A stretch of DNA of 64,000 nucleotides, from assembly GCF_002953715.1 (NCBI RefSeq), contig NZ_CP025012.1, positions 1,364,001 through 1,428,000 on the forward strand, read 5' to 3'. The translations under genes were made by a program, and so were the position numbers. How positions within the stretch are numbered: the stretch's first letter is position 1; each line of letters begins with the position of its first letter. The notes below the pieces were generated by a model. That model was given only the letters and a program-made list of their open reading frames with translations. It searched no databases and was not told the DNA's origin. Source of the stretch: Rhizobium leguminosarum. Its GTDB lineage: Bacteria > Pseudomonadota > Alphaproteobacteria > Rhizobiales > Rhizobiaceae. Below are positions 1-9,982 of the stretch, piece after piece.

Positions 1-1
1 G

Positions 2-1231
2 ACCTTCCTCATGCCCTTCTGCGTGCTGGCGAGCTGGCTCTCGATCGAGAAGCGCCTGAAGGAATACATGATCGCCTTCCTCATCCTCGAAACGATGATG
101 ATCGGCGTCTTCGTCTCGCTCGACATCGTGCTCTTCTACGTCTTCTTCGAGGCGGGCCTCATTCCGATGTTCCTGATCATCGGTGTCTGGGGCGGCAAGG
201 ACCGGGTCTATGCGAGCTACAAGTTCTTCCTCTATACGCTGCTCGGCTCAGTGCTGATGCTGCTCGCCATCATGGCGATGTACTGGCAGGCTGGCACGAC
301 CGATATCACTGCGCTGCTCGACTACAAGTTCCCACCGGCGCTGCAGACCTGGTTATGGCTTGCCTTCTTCGCCTCCTTTGCGGTGAAGATGCCGATGTGG
401 CCGGTCCATACCTGGCTTCCCGATGCCCACGTTCAGGCGCCGACGGCAGGTTCGGTGATCCTGGCCGGCGTGCTGCTGAAGCTCGGTGGCTACGGTCTCA
501 TCCGTTTCTCGCTCGGCATGTTCCCGGTCGCGTCCGATTATTTCGCGCCACTGGTTTTCGCACTGTCTGTGATCGCCATCATCTACACCTCTCTGGTGGC
601 GATGATGCAGGACGATATCAAAAAGCTGATCGCCTATTCCTCGGTAGCGCACATGGGCTATGTGACCATGGGCATCTTTGCCGCCAACATGCAGGGTGTT
701 CAGGGGTCGATCTTCCAGATGCTCTCGCACGGCATCGTCTCCGGCGCGCTCTTCCTCTGCGTCGGCGTCGTCTACGATCGCACCCATACCCGCGAGATCA
801 ACGCCTATGGCGGCCTCGTCAACAACATGCCGAAATATGCCGTGGCGATGATGGTCTTCACCATGGCCAATGTCGGGCTTCCCGGCACGTCGGGCTTCGT
901 CGGCGAATTCCTGACGCTGATCGGTGTCTTCCGGGTCAATACCTGGGTGGCGCTCTTTGCCGCCACCGGCGTCATCCTCTCGGCCGCCTACGCGCTCTGG
1001 CTTTATCGCCGGGTGATCTTCGGCGCGCTGGAGAAGGAAAAGCTGAAGGCGCTGCTCGATCTTTCACCACGCGAACAGCTGATCCTTTACCCGCTGGTCG
1101 CGCTGACCATCTTCTTTGGCGTTTACCCGGCTCCGGTCTTCGACGCGACGGCCGCCTCGGTGGATCTGCTGGTCAACAACTACACGGCCGCCGTGCACGC
1201 AGCGCAGAATGTTGCGCTGTCTATGAAATGA
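2..1231 (+). CDS. nuoM: NADH-quinone oxidoreductase subunit M (5' end outside window)
   Basis: Membrane-arm subunit of respiratory complex I, one of the three Mrp-antiporter-like proton-pumping subunits. The frame is open from the first bases of the window and 409 residues are visible; the family is usually about 500 residues, so the start lies upstream. The visible part is almost entirely hydrophobic helices and carries the typical antiporter-family stretches, such as [18 protein letters not shown] and [15 protein letters not shown], with the conserved lysines and histidines of the proton path. nuoN follows after 18 bp, as in all nuo operons. The identification is certain; only the start is missing. 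Confidence 0.96.
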   Translation, partial: TFLMPFCVLASWLSIEKRLKEYMIAFLILETMMIGVFVSLDIVLFYVFFEAGLIPMFLIIGVWGGKDRVYASYKFFLYTLLGSVLMLLAIMAMYWQAGTTDITALLDYKFPPALQTWLWLAFFASFAVKMPMWPVHTWLPDAHVQAPTAGSVILAGVLLKLGGYGLIRFSLGMFPVASDYFAPLVFALSVIAIIYTSLVAMMQDDIKKLIAYSSVAHMGYVTMGIFAANMQGVQGSIFQMLSHGIVSGALFLCVGVVYDRTHTREINAYGGLVNNMPKYAVAMMVFTMANVGLPGTSGFVGEFLTLIGVFRVNTWVALFAATGVILSAAYALWLYRRVIFGALEKEKLKALLDLSPREQLILYPLVALTIFFGVYPAPVFDATAASVDLLVNNYTAAVHAAQNVALSMK

Positions 1232-1249
1232 TGACGGGACTTATTGGAC

Positions 1250-2695
1250 ATGACCGCTGAAACAATTCTCCTCAGTCTGCATCTTTCCGCGCCGGAGCTC
1301 ATCCTCGCGGTCGGCGCCCTTGTCCTGTTGATGGTCGGCGTCTTCTCAGGCGAGCGGTCGGGCCTTGTCGTCACCGGCTTGGCGATCGTCCTGCTCCTGG
1401 CCTCCGGCCTGTGGCTGCTCTTCGTGCCGGCAGAAGGCCTTGCCTATGGCGGCGTCTACATGGCCGACGGCTTCTCGCGCTTCATGAAGCTGGTGGCGCT
1501 CATCGGTTCGCTGGTCGCCATGTTCATGTCGATCGGCCACGCACGCGAAAATCAGCTCGACAAGTTCGAGTTCCCGGTTCTCCTGGTGCTTGCGACCCTC
1601 GGCATCCTGCTGATGATCTCGGCCAACGACCTGATCTCGCTCTATCTCGCGCTGGAACTGCAGTCGCTGGCGCTCTACGTCGTCGCCGCAATCAACCGCG
1701 ACAGCCTGAAGTCGACCGAAGCCGGCCTGAAATATTTCGTCCTCGGCGCGCTGTCCTCCGGCATGCTGCTCTACGGCATGTCGCTGGTCTATGGTTTCAC
1801 CGGCCACACCCATTTCTCCGAGATCGCCCAGGCGCTCTCCGTCGAGGGCGCGCGTTCGCTCGGCCTGATCTTCGGCCTGGTCTTCATCCTCGCGGGCATC
1901 GCCTTCAAGATCTCGGCCGTTCCCTTCCATATGTGGACGCCGGACGTTTATGAAGGCGCGCCGACGCCGGTCACCGCCTTCCTTGCAGCAGCACCCAAGG
2001 TCGCCGCCATGGCGATGATGACCCGCATCGTCATCACCGCCTTCCAGCCGATTCTGGCGGACTGGCAGCAGGTCGTCGTCTTCATTTCGATCGCCTCGAT
2101 GCTGCTCGGCTCGTTTGCCGCGATCGGCCAGAAGAACATCAAGCGGCTGATGGCCTATTCCTCGATCGGCCACATGGGTTATGCGCTGGTCGGCCTTGCC
2201 GCCGGCAACCAGACCGGCGTCACCGGCGTCATGCTTTACATGGTCATCTACATGGTCATGACGCTCGGCACCTTTGCGATCATCATGTCGATGCGCCGCA
2301 AGGACGGCACCGTCGTCGAAAATGTCGACGATCTCGCCGGCCTCTCCACCACGAACCCGTTCATGGCCGTGGTACTGACGGCGCTGATGTTCTCGCTCGC
2401 CGGCATCCCGCCGCTCGCCGGCTTCTTCGCGAAGTACTTTGTCTTCGTTGCCGCTATCGAAGCCAAGCTCTATGCGCTCGCCATCATCGGTGTTCTCGCC
2501 TCGGTCGTCGGCGCCTACTATTATCTGCGTGTCATCAAGCTGATGTGGTTCGATGAGGCGACCGGCGAATTCGCCCGTGTCTCCGGTGCGCTGCGTCTGG
2601 TCTTCGGTCTCTCCGGTCTCTTCGTCACCGCCTATGTCCTCATCGGCGGCCCGATCGGCGGTGCTGCAGAGCTTGCCGCCGCGACGCTCTTTTGA
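1250..2695 (+). CDS. nuoN: NADH-quinone oxidoreductase subunit N
   Basis: Last subunit of the complex I operon, a polytopic inner-membrane antiporter-like proton channel. The protein is 481 residues, normal for the family, with antiporter motifs such as [20 protein letters not shown] and [21 protein letters not shown] take the ATG at 1250; an in-frame TTG two codons earlier at 1244 is also possible because the purine stretch gacgggac sits just upstream. The stop codon overlaps the ATG of birA (TGATG at 2693-2697), so translation of the two is probably coupled. Confidence 0.96.
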   Translation: MTAETILLSLHLSAPELILAVGALVLLMVGVFSGERSGLVVTGLAIVLLLASGLWLLFVPAEGLAYGGVYMADGFSRFMKLVALIGSLVAMFMSIGHARENQLDKFEFPVLLVLATLGILLMISANDLISLYLALELQSLALYVVAAINRDSLKSTEAGLKYFVLGALSSGMLLYGMSLVYGFTGHTHFSEIAQALSVEGARSLGLIFGLVFILAGIAFKISAVPFHMWTPDVYEGAPTPVTAFLAAAPKVAAMAMMTRIVITAFQPILADWQQVVVFISIASMLLGSFAAIGQKNIKRLMAYSSIGHMGYALVGLAAGNQTGVTGVMLYMVIYMVMTLGTFAIIMSMRRKDGTVVENVDDLAGLSTTNPFMAVVLTALMFSLAGIPPLAGFFAKYFVFVAAIEAKLYALAIIGVLASVVGAYYYLRVIKLMWFDEATGEFARVSGALRLVFGLSGLFVTAYVLIGGPIGGAAELAAATLF

Positions 2696-3459
2696 TGGCT
2701 TCCGACGGGCGGCGCCGGATATCGCTCGGCGATTTCAGGCACGAGGCTCTGTCGGAAACATCCTCTACCAACAGCGAATGTCTCGCCCGGGCTCGGGCGG
2801 GCGATGGCGGCAATCTATGGGTGACCGCCGAGAGGCAGACGGGCGGCCGCGGCCGCCGCGGCAGGCTCTGGGTTTCCGAGCGCGGCAATCTCTACGCTTC
2901 TCTTCTTCTGATCGACCCGGCTCCGATGGAGCGCCTGGGCTCGCTGCCGCTGGCGATCGCCGTTGCGGTGCACCAGGCGATCCGCAGGGTGCTGCCGCCG
3001 GGTGCCGAACCGCTCGAGGTCAAATGGCCGAACGATATTCTCATCGGTCGAAAGAAGACCTGCGGCATTCTCGTCGAAGGTGAGGGGCTGCCGGACGGAC
3101 GTTACGGGCTGATCGTCGGCATTGGCATCAATATCTCTGTGATGCCGGACAATCCGCTCTACCCCGTCACCTGCCTGCGCCAGCAGGGAAGTGCGGCATC
3201 TTCAGAGGAACTCTTCGCGCATCTCTTCGCCGCCACGGCGGAAGTGCTTGAAATTTGGGACCAGGGCCGCGGCATCGGCGAGATCACGGCGCTCTGGCGC
3301 GCGATCGCTTGCGGCATCGGCGAAAAGATTACGGTGAATTTGCCGGACAGATCGATTTCCGGACAATTCGCCGGAATTGATGATAATGGCTTGTTGATGC
3401 TCGATACCGGCGCTGGCAGGATAATGCCCATTGCTGCCGGTGATGTGTTTTTTGGATAG
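2695..3459 (+). CDS. birA: Biotin--[acetyl-CoA-carboxylase] ligase, monofunctional
   Basis: Activates biotin to biotinyl-AMP and transfers it to the carrier lysine of biotin-dependent carboxylases in the cytoplasm. The 254-residue protein has the biotin/AMP-binding loop QTGGRGRRGRLW (around residues 48-59) and the ligase signature KWPNDIL (about residue 103), followed by the small C-terminal SH3-like domain. There is no N-terminal helix-turn-helix, so unlike E. coli BirA it cannot act as the bio operon repressor. The start overlaps the nuoN stop; an in-frame TTG lies one codon upstream. The gene sits between complex I and RNase J, an order common in Rhizobiales. Confidence 0.94.
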   Translation: MASDGRRRISLGDFRHEALSETSSTNSECLARARAGDGGNLWVTAERQTGGRGRRGRLWVSERGNLYASLLLIDPAPMERLGSLPLAIAVAVHQAIRRVLPPGAEPLEVKWPNDILIGRKKTCGILVEGEGLPDGRYGLIVGIGINISVMPDNPLYPVTCLRQQGSAASSEELFAHLFAATAEVLEIWDQGRGIGEITALWRAIACGIGEKITVNLPDRSISGQFAGIDDNGLLMLDTGAGRIMPIAAGDVFFG

Positions 3460-3476
3460 CGGAACAAACGAAAATT

Positions 3477-5147
3477 ATGGCGAAACAGGACGAACTGGTA
3501 TTCCTGCCTCTGGGCGGCGTTGGCGAGATAGGCATGAATCTCGCTCTCTATGGCTACGGCCCGCCCGAGCATCGCCAGTGGATCATGGTCGATTGTGGCG
3601 TCACTTTTCCGGGGCCCGATCTGCCGGGTGTTGACCTCGTATTGCCGGATATCCGCTTCCTCGCCAGCGAACGAAAGAACCTCAAGGCGATCATCATCAC
3701 CCATGCGCATGAAGACCATTATGGTGCGCTCGCCGACCTCTGGCCCGGCCTCAACGTGCCGGTCTATGCCTCTGGTTTTACCGCAGGTCTGCTCGAAGCC
3801 AAGCGCAATTTCGAGAAAGCTACGATCGGTGAAGTGCCGGTGACGCCGTTCAAGGCAGGCGATACGATCAATGTTGGCCCCTTCAGCATCGAAGGTGTGG
3901 CCGTCAACCATTCGATCCCCGAGCCGATGTCGCTGATGATCCGCACGCCGGTCGGCAACGTCATCCATACAGGCGACTGGAAGATCGACCACGAGCCTTC
4001 GCTCGGACCCCTGACCGACGAGACACGTTTCCGCCAGCTCGGCGACGAGGGCGTGCTGGCGCTGATGTGCGATTCCACCAATGCGCTGCGCGACGGAGTT
4101 TCGCCCTCCGAGAAGGATGTGTCCGAAAGCCTGCGCAAGATCATCGAGAATGCCGAGGGCAGGGTGGCAATCACCACCTTCTCATCGAATGTTGGGCGTA
4201 TCCGTACCGTTGCCGAGGCTGCCGAGGCGGCTGGCCGCGAAGTGCTGCTGCTCGGCAGTTCACTGAAGCGCGTCGTCAACGTCGCCCAGGACATCGGCCT
4301 GATGGAAGGCGTCAAGCCCTTCATCTCCGAGGACGAATACGGCTATATCCCGCGCGACAAGGTCGTCGTCATCCTGACCGGCAGCCAGGGTGAGGCGCGG
4401 GCCGCACTTGCCAAGCTCTCCCGCGACGAGATGCGCAATGTGGCGTTTGCGGCAGGCGATATCGTCGTCTTTTCCTCGCGCGCCATTCCCGGCAATGAGA
4501 AGGCGATCCAGGACATCAAGAACGGCCTCGTCGAGCAAGGTGTGCACATCATCACCGATACCGAGGCGCTGGTCCACGTTTCCGGCCATCCGCGCCGCAA
4601 CGAGTTGCAGCGGATGTATGAGTGGACGCGGCCGAAGATCGTCGTGCCGGTGCATGGCGAGGCAACACATCTGACGGCGCACAAGGAACTTGCTGAACAA
4701 TCCGGCATCGCCCTGGTTCCGCGGGTGCGCAACGGCGATATCCTGCGGCTGGCGCCCGGTGCCGTCGAGGTGATCGGCGAGGCGCCGCATGGCCGCATCT
4801 ATAAGGACGGTACGCTGATCGGTGATTTCGACGAGATGGGTATAGGCGAGCGCAAGAAGCTCTCCTATGTCGGCCATGTCGCTATCAACGTCGTGCTCGA
4901 CGCCCGCTATGACATCGTCGGTGATCCCGATCTCGTTTCGATCGGCCTGCCGGTCTATGACGACGAGGGCGAGGAGATGGAGGACACGCTCTTCGACGCC
5001 GCGATCAGCGCCATCGAGAGCATTCCGCGCGCCCGCCGCAAGGATATCGACATGCTGCAGGAGGCCGTGCGCCGCGCCATCCGCTCGGCTGCGAACCATG
5101 CCTGGGGCAAGAAGCCCGTCGTCACCGCCTTCGTCACCAAGGTCTGA
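3477..5147 (+). CDS. rnj: Ribonuclease J
   Basis: Metallo-beta-lactamase/beta-CASP ribonuclease with endo- and 5'-3' exonuclease activity, acting in mRNA turnover and rRNA maturation. The zinc motif HAHEDH lies at residues 76-81, a second set of ligands includes HTGDWKIDH, and the beta-CASP part (SSNVGRIRTVAEAA, VHVSGHPRRNEL) and C-terminal domain complete a 556-residue protein, the normal size. The ATG at 3477 follows the birA stop by 17 bp with a ggaac purine stretch upstream. The presence of both RNase J here and RNase E at 35.2-38.1 kb in one genome is typical of alphaproteobacteria. The stop is two bases from the mce start. Confidence 0.95.
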   Translation: MAKQDELVFLPLGGVGEIGMNLALYGYGPPEHRQWIMVDCGVTFPGPDLPGVDLVLPDIRFLASERKNLKAIIITHAHEDHYGALADLWPGLNVPVYASGFTAGLLEAKRNFEKATIGEVPVTPFKAGDTINVGPFSIEGVAVNHSIPEPMSLMIRTPVGNVIHTGDWKIDHEPSLGPLTDETRFRQLGDEGVLALMCDSTNALRDGVSPSEKDVSESLRKIIENAEGRVAITTFSSNVGRIRTVAEAAEAAGREVLLLGSSLKRVVNVAQDIGLMEGVKPFISEDEYGYIPRDKVVVILTGSQGEARAALAKLSRDEMRNVAFAAGDIVVFSSRAIPGNEKAIQDIKNGLVEQGVHIITDTEALVHVSGHPRRNELQRMYEWTRPKIVVPVHGEATHLTAHKELAEQSGIALVPRVRNGDILRLAPGAVEVIGEAPHGRIYKDGTLIGDFDEMGIGERKKLSYVGHVAINVVLDARYDIVGDPDLVSIGLPVYDDEGEEMEDTLFDAAISAIESIPRARRKDIDMLQEAVRRAIRSAANHAWGKKPVVTAFVTKV

Positions 5148-5149
5148 CC

Positions 5150-5554
5150 ATGCTCGGCCGGGTCAACCATATCGCCATCGCCGTGCCCGATCTGGCGGCG
5201 GCGACGGCCGCCTATCGCGATACGCTGGGTGCTGCCGTATCGCAGCCGCAGGCTCTGCCGGAGCATGGTGTCACCGTCGTCTTCGTCGAATTGCCGAACA
5301 CCAAGGTCGAATTGCTGCAACCGCTCGGCGATACTTCGCCGATCGCAGCCTTCCTCGAAAAGAACCCTTCCGGCGGCATGCACCACATCTGCTACGAGGT
5401 GGACGATATTCTTCTCGCCCGTGACCGGCTGGTAGAGGCGGGTGCCAGGGTGCTCGGCGACGGCCAGCCGAAGACCGGCGCGCACGGCAAGCCGGTGCTC
5501 TTTCTGCATCCCAAGGATTTCTTCGGCACGCTGATCGAACTCGAACAGGCTTGA
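5150..5554 (+). CDS. mce: Methylmalonyl-CoA epimerase
   Basis: Interconverts the (2S) and (2R) epimers of methylmalonyl-CoA in propionyl-CoA catabolism. It is a 134-residue protein of the glyoxalase/VOC fold with two beta-alpha-beta-beta-beta modules. The expected metal ligands are visible: His near residue 7 (NHIAIAVPDL), His in GGMHHICYEVDD, and the C-terminal Glu in TLIELEQ. It begins two bases after the RNase J stop, so it is co-transcribed with rnj. The family and size fit well; a generic VOC dioxygenase is unlikely because of the GGMHHICYEV stretch characteristic of the epimerase. Confidence 0.93.
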   Translation: MLGRVNHIAIAVPDLAAATAAYRDTLGAAVSQPQALPEHGVTVVFVELPNTKVELLQPLGDTSPIAAFLEKNPSGGMHHICYEVDDILLARDRLVEAGARVLGDGQPKTGAHGKPVLFLHPKDFFGTLIELEQA

Positions 5555-5667
5555 GCCCTGCTGCGGCAGAGTGACCCGAAGGCGGCTAAACCTTTCGCCC
5601 GCTTTGAGTTGGCCGCGAATCCGCCGTATAAGAACGCGATATCAGCGCGGCATAAACGGGAACCATA

Positions 5668-5943
5668 ATGCTCCAGATCTTTCTTCAGGGATTTGCCGTC
5701 TATTTCATCATCTGGTGGATGACGCTTTTTGCCGTCCTGCCGATCGGCCTGCGCACCCAGGCGGACGACAACGACGTCGTGCTCGGCACCGTTCCGAGCG
5801 CGCCCACCCGGTTTCGCGCCGCTTTCGTGTTCTCGCTGACGACGCTGATTTCGGCTCTGATCTACGGTCTCTGGTATGTCTGCGACACCTATTTCGGCTG
5901 GGGCTTCGATGCACTGCCGCAACTCGGCCCCAGCTTCTATTAA
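5668..5943 (+). CDS. DUF1467 family small membrane protein
   Basis: A 91-residue protein with two hydrophobic segments, residues about 5-25 (VYFIIWWMTLFAVLPIGLRT) and about 52-72, separated by a polar acidic loop (TQADDNDVVLGTVPSAP). This layout and the IIWWMTLFAVLPIG stretch are those of the DUF1467 family, found next to mce and proS in many alphaproteobacteria. The function is unknown. It has its own ATG at 5668 with a short purine stretch (cgggaacc) and lies 113 bp after mce in the same direction, probably as the last gene of the rnj-mce unit. Confidence 0.85.
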   Translation: MLQIFLQGFAVYFIIWWMTLFAVLPIGLRTQADDNDVVLGTVPSAPTRFRAAFVFSLTTLISALIYGLWYVCDTYFGWGFDALPQLGPSFY

Positions 5944-6102
5944 ACTGTGGCTTTTGCTCAAACTTTGAGCAGATGTAAGCTTATTGAAAGCGAACTTCGT
6001 CATACCAGCGTCATGCAATTGCGGCAAAGAGCTCGCGTAACGGAATGAGGTCGTCCCCTTACGGAAGTCGGCGGGATTTTTGGATGGGGTGGAGGCCGAA
6101 AA

Positions 6103-6250
6103 GCCAAAAAAAAACAAGGCTAAAAGCCTTGTTTTAAGTATCGCGTGATCTGTAACCGTTGCCGGGGCTGCGACGAGCGCGCCTAAGATCTGATCCTCCC
6201 AAGACTTGACCGCGAATTCGGCAAGAATTTAACTCCCTGCCTGTTTTGTG
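6103..6250 (-). ncRNA. Alpha-r9-type small RNA (Smr9C-like), leftward
   Basis: Between the DUF1467 gene and proS the minus strand holds a complete small transcription unit. There is a promoter (next entry) and, about 115 bases further on, an 11-bp perfect hairpin with a 3-nt loop (6111-6121 with 6125-6135) followed on the minus strand by a run of T. The predicted RNA is about 147 nt. From memory, the Sinorhizobium meliloti alpha-r9 sRNA Smr9C is about 149 nt, lies on the opposite strand to proS in the equivalent gap, and its family is spread through Rhizobiales; the sequence identity itself was not checked. Bases 5944-6102 hold nothing recognisable. Confidence 0.7.
6111..6135 (-). terminator. 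Rho-independent terminator of the small RNA
   Basis: An 11-bp perfect inverted repeat (arms 6111-6121 and 6125-6135, loop AAA on the plus strand) is preceded on the plus strand by a run of A, which is the T run of a leftward transcript. The plus-strand side lacks a long T run, so the leftward direction is favoured. Confidence 0.8.
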
Positions 6251-6255
6251 AGCTA

Positions 6256-6284
6256 AAACTAGCTCAAACATTGGGCTTTGTCAT
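6256..6284 (-). promoter_or_regulatory. Sigma-70-type promoter of the small RNA
   Basis: Read on the minus strand, ATGACA (6284-6279) is followed after exactly 17 bases by TAGTTT (6261-6256). A transcript would start near 6250, which gives a length that ends at the T run of the hairpin at 6111-6135. Confidence 0.55.
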
Positions 6285-6328
6285 CAGCTTTTTTTGCATT
6301 TTTGCTACACTCTAGCAAAATTTTTCTG

Positions 6329-6359
6329 TTGACAAGATTTTCGTTCAAGTCCTTATAAA
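6329..6359 (+). promoter_or_regulatory. Probable proS promoter
   Basis: A perfect TTGACA (6329-6334) is followed after 18-19 bases by TTATAA/TATAAA (6353-6359). Transcription would start near 6366, leaving a leader of about 165 nt before the conserved proS start at 6532. Confidence 0.6.
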
Positions 6360-6531
6360 TACGCGCTTTTTCATGCCCTTTCATTTTGCGGGTGCGAACA
6401 TGCGCTTCCGGGAGGCTGCCGACATCCGTTGCGGGTTTCCTTCCTGCCGCGAAGCGGCTATGAACGCTCCCACATCAACACTTGCCTTCGATTCCGCCTG
6501 CTGCGGGATCTCAACTGCTCCGGAATCCGCC

Positions 6532-7854
6532 ATGCGTCTGTCCCGCTATTTCATGCCCATCCTCAAGGAAAACCCCAAGGAGGCGGAAATCGTCTCCCAC
6601 CGGCTGATGCTGCGCGCCGGCATGATCCGCCAGCAGTCGCAGGGCATTTATTCCTGGCTGCCGCTTGGCAAACGCGTGCTCGACAAGGTCAACGCCATTA
6701 TCCGCGAAGAGCAGAACCGCGCAGGCGCCATCGAGCTTTCGATGCCGACTCTGCAATCGGCCGAGCTCTGGCAGGAAAGCGGCCGCTATGACGCCTACGG
6801 CAAGGAGATGCTGCGCATCAAGGACCGTCAGGATCGGCCGATGCTCTATGGCCCCACCAACGAAGAGATGGTGACGGATATTTTCCGCTCCTCCGTCAAG
6901 TCCTACAAGGACTTGCCGCTCAATCTCTATCATATCCAGCTGAAGTTCCGTGACGAGATCCGTCCGCGCTTCGGCACCATGCGCTCGCGCGAATTCATGA
7001 TGAAGGATGCCTATTCCTTCGATCTGACGAGCGAAGGGGCGGAGCATTCCTATAACAAGATGTTCGCCGCCTATCTCAGAACCTTCGACCGGCTCGGCCT
7101 GCGTGCCATCCCGATGCGCGCCGACACCGGCCCGATCGGCGGCAAGCTCAGCCATGAATTCATCATCCTCGCCGACACCGGCGAATCCGAGGTCTTCTGC
7201 CACAAGGACTTCGTCGGTTTCGATATTCCTGGTGAACACACCGATTTCGACAGCGTCGAGGGTTTGAAGGCGATCTTCGACAAGTGGACCTCGCTCTATG
7301 CGGCGACCTCGGAAATGCACGACGAAGCTGCCTTCAACGCCGTTCCCGAAGGCGACCGCCTTTCCGCACGCGGCATCGAGGTCGGCCATATCTTCTATTT
7401 CGGCACGAAATATTCCGAGCCGATGGGTGCGAAAGTGCAGGGACCTGATGGCAAGGAACACTTCGTTCACATGGGTTCCTACGGTATCGGCCCGACACGC
7501 CTTGTTCCCGCCATCATCGAAGCATCGCATGATGATAACGGAATCATCTGGCCGGCATCGGTCGCGCCCTTCGATATCGTTGTGATCAACATGAAGGCGG
7601 GCGATCAGGCCTGCGACGATACCTGCGAGCTGATCTATGCCGCGCTGACCAAGGCCGGCAAGGATGTGCTCTACGACGATACTGATGACCGGGCCGGCAC
7701 GAAATTCGCGACCGCCGACCTGATCGGTGTGCCCGTCCAGATCATCGCCGGCCCGCGCGCGGTCGCAAACGGCGAAGTTGAAGTGAAGGACCGCAAGACC
7801 GGCGCCCGCGAAACGATGACCATCGAAGCGGCGATCAACCGGTTCGTGGCTTAA
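6532..7854 (+). CDS. proS: Prolyl-tRNA synthetase (short form without editing insert)
   Basis: Charges tRNA-Pro with proline. The class II motifs are present: motif 2 in [16 protein letters not shown] and motif 3 in [13 protein letters not shown], followed by the anticodon-binding domain. At 440 residues it is the short alphaproteobacterial type that lacks the roughly 180-residue INS editing domain of E. coli ProRS. I chose the ATG at 6532 because the conserved family N terminus, [18 protein letters not shown], begins there. The frame stays open 53 codons further upstream to an ATG at 6373, but that start would fall almost on the predicted transcription start. lolC follows after 15 bp. Confidence 0.94.
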   Translation: MRLSRYFMPILKENPKEAEIVSHRLMLRAGMIRQQSQGIYSWLPLGKRVLDKVNAIIREEQNRAGAIELSMPTLQSAELWQESGRYDAYGKEMLRIKDRQDRPMLYGPTNEEMVTDIFRSSVKSYKDLPLNLYHIQLKFRDEIRPRFGTMRSREFMMKDAYSFDLTSEGAEHSYNKMFAAYLRTFDRLGLRAIPMRADTGPIGGKLSHEFIILADTGESEVFCHKDFVGFDIPGEHTDFDSVEGLKAIFDKWTSLYAATSEMHDEAAFNAVPEGDRLSARGIEVGHIFYFGTKYSEPMGAKVQGPDGKEHFVHMGSYGIGPTRLVPAIIEASHDDNGIIWPASVAPFDIVVINMKAGDQACDDTCELIYAALTKAGKDVLYDDTDDRAGTKFATADLIGVPVQIIAGPRAVANGEVEVKDRKTGARETMTIEAAINRFVA

Positions 7855-7869
7855 GGAAACGGAGGCGAA

Positions 7870-9174
7870 ATGGCAGAGGCAGCAGTGGACCGGAGTTCAA
7901 AATCCGGCTTGGGTCCGGCTGGCAAGCCATTTTCCACCTTCGAACGCCTCGTGGCGTGGCGTTATCTGCGCGCCCGCCGCAAGGAGGCCTTCATCTCGGT
8001 GATCGCCGGCTTCTCCTTCGTCGGCATCATGCTGGGCGTTGCGACGCTGATCATCGTCATGGCCGTGATGAACGGCTTTCGCACAGAGCTCGTCTCGCGC
8101 ATTCTCGGCATCAACGGCCACATGATCGTCCAGCCGTCCGATGGCCCTTTCACCGATTATGCCGACCTCGCCAGCAGGCTTGCCGCCGTGCCTGGCGTCA
8201 AGATGGCGCTGCCGTTGGTGGAGGGCCAGGTACTTGCCTCCGCCCAGGCGGGCGGCAGCACGGGCGCGCTGGTGCGCGGCGTCCGCGCGGAGGACCTGAC
8301 CAAGCTCAAAGCGGTTTCTGAGAATATCAAACCGGGAGACATGGTAGGCTTTGCCTCCGGCCAGGGCGTGCTGATCGGCACGCGCATGGCCGACCAGTTG
8401 GGTCTTAGCGTCGGCGACCTTATTACGCTGACGTCGCCAGATGGTGACATTACGCCAATGGGCGTCAGCCCGCGCGTCAAGTCCTACAAGATTTCCGGCC
8501 TCTTCGAGATCGGCATGTCGGAATACGACTCCTCGATCATCTTCATGCCGCTGGAGGAGGCGCAGCTCTATTTCAACGCCGAGGGACTGGTGCAGTCGAT
8601 CGAACTCTTCGTCGACCACCCCGACGATATAGACAATCTGAAGCCTAAGGTAGTGGAGGCGGCCGGCCGCCAGATCAACCTCACCGACTGGCGCCAGCGC
8701 AACCAGACCTTTTTCTCGGCGCTACAAGTCGAGCGTAACGTCATGTTCATGATCCTGACGCTGATCGTGCTTGTCGCGGCGCTGAACATCATCTCCGGCC
8801 TCATCATGCTGGTGAAGGACAAGGGCAGCGATATCGCCATCCTGCGCACCATGGGTGCCAGCGCCGGTGCGATCATGCGCATCTTCTTCATGACCGGAGC
8901 GGCGATCGGGATCGTCGGCACAATTGGCGGTGTGTTGCTCGGCGTTCTCGTCTGCGTCAACATCGAATCCGTCCGCCAATTCTTCTCCTGGGTATCAGGC
9001 ACCGTTCTCTTCAATCCGCAGGTCTATTTCCTCAGCCAGCTGCCGGCCGAAATGGATCTCAGCGAAACGATCTCGATCGTCGTCATGGCGCTGACGCTCT
9101 CCTTCATCGCGACCATTTTCCCGGCCTGGCGTGCCTCCAGGCTCGATCCGGTGCAGGCCCTGCGCTACGAATAA
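7870..9174 (+). CDS. lolC: Lipoprotein-releasing ABC transporter permease (LolC/LolE family)
   Basis: Inner-membrane component that extracts outer-membrane lipoproteins and hands them to LolA. The 434-residue protein has the MacB/FtsX topology: one membrane helix (about residues 45-65), a large periplasmic domain, then three helices (about 290-310, 335-360, 390-415). The N-terminal stretch [22 protein letters not shown] is typical of LolC/E. Only one permease gene lies beside lolD, so the transporter is probably a homodimer of this subunit with two LolD, as described for LolF-type systems, unless a second permease is elsewhere. It lies 15 bp after proS and 14 bp before lolD. Confidence 0.92.
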   Translation: MAEAAVDRSSKSGLGPAGKPFSTFERLVAWRYLRARRKEAFISVIAGFSFVGIMLGVATLIIVMAVMNGFRTELVSRILGINGHMIVQPSDGPFTDYADLASRLAAVPGVKMALPLVEGQVLASAQAGGSTGALVRGVRAEDLTKLKAVSENIKPGDMVGFASGQGVLIGTRMADQLGLSVGDLITLTSPDGDITPMGVSPRVKSYKISGLFEIGMSEYDSSIIFMPLEEAQLYFNAEGLVQSIELFVDHPDDIDNLKPKVVEAAGRQINLTDWRQRNQTFFSALQVERNVMFMILTLIVLVAALNIISGLIMLVKDKGSDIAILRTMGASAGAIMRIFFMTGAAIGIVGTIGGVLLGVLVCVNIESVRQFFSWVSGTVLFNPQVYFLSQLPAEMDLSETISIVVMALTLSFIATIFPAWRASRLDPVQALRYE

Positions 9175-9188
9175 GGAATGCCCCCTTC

Positions 9189-9872
9189 ATGAAACGCAAC
9201 GTCGTTCTCAAGCTTACCGGCGTCGAGCGCCATTACGGGCAGGGCGATACGCTGCTCCCGATCCTGAAGGGCGCGGATTTTTCGATGTCGAAGGGCGAGA
9301 TCGTCGCTCTTGTCGCGCCCTCCGGCACCGGCAAATCGACGCTGCTGCATATCGCCGGGCTGCTGGAGCATCCGGACGGCGGTGAAGTCAACATCAGCGG
9401 CCATGCCTGTGACGGACTGAGCGACGAGAAACGCACCGCGATCCGCCGCAGCGAAATCGGATTCGTCTACCAGTTCCACCACCTGCTGCCGGAATTCTCG
9501 GCGCTTGAAAATATCATGATGCCGCAGCTGATCGCCGGGCTTTCCTGGAAGGAAGCCGGAGAGCGGGCCGGCCAGCTTCTCGATTATATGCGCATCGGCC
9601 ATCGTGGATCGCATCGCCCCGGCGAGCTTTCCGGCGGCGAGCAGCAGCGCGTTGCGATCGCCCGCGCCGTCGCTAATGCGCCGACCCTGCTTCTTGCCGA
9701 CGAGCCGACCGGCAATCTCGATCCCGAAACGGCAAGCTACGTCTTCGATGCGCTGGAAGCGTTGGTGCGCCAGTCCGGCCTTGCCGCCCTCATCGCCACC
9801 CACAATCATGAACTCGCTCGTCGCATGGACCGGCGCGTGACGATCTCCGACGGCAAGATCGTCGATTTCTGA
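9189..9872 (+). CDS. lolD: Lipoprotein-releasing ABC transporter ATPase
   Basis: ATPase that drives lipoprotein release by the LolC/E permease. The 227-residue protein shows Walker A (APSGTGKST), the ABC signature [14 protein letters not shown], Walker B ([12 protein letters not shown]) and the switch histidine (ATHNHELA). The Walker A motif begins with Ala instead of the usual Gly, which does not affect the lysine. It forms an operon with lolC (14 bp gap) and follows proS in the order found across alphaproteobacteria, where dnaE lies next; here two SOS-type genes and a repeat lie between lolD and dnaE. Confidence 0.93.
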   Translation: MKRNVVLKLTGVERHYGQGDTLLPILKGADFSMSKGEIVALVAPSGTGKSTLLHIAGLLEHPDGGEVNISGHACDGLSDEKRTAIRRSEIGFVYQFHHLLPEFSALENIMMPQLIAGLSWKEAGERAGQLLDYMRIGHRGSHRPGELSGGEQQRVAIARAVANAPTLLLADEPTGNLDPETASYVFDALEALVRQSGLAALIATHNHELARRMDRRVTISDGKIVDF

Positions 9873-9910
9873 TGCAGGTCGCCCAAAAGCCTGCAGCGGT
9901 TTTGGGATAA

Positions 9911-9975
9911 CGACATGCATAAATCAAAGGCTTAAAGCGCATCGCCTGAATCCAGATGACGCGACGCGTTTTAAG
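9911..9975 (+). repeat. Short interspersed palindromic repeat, copy 1
   Basis: The stretch starting cgacatgcataaa is shared with positions 40009-40055 and ends in a near-perfect hairpin: arms 9931-9945 and 9961-9975 pair over 15 bases with two G-T type mismatches around a 15-nt loop. It lies between lolD and the convergent DUF5680 gene. From memory, elements with this cgacatgcataaa...gcgtcgc...gcgacgcg layout are common between genes in Rhizobium genomes. Confidence 0.6.
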
Positions 9976-9982
9976 GCTGCGA

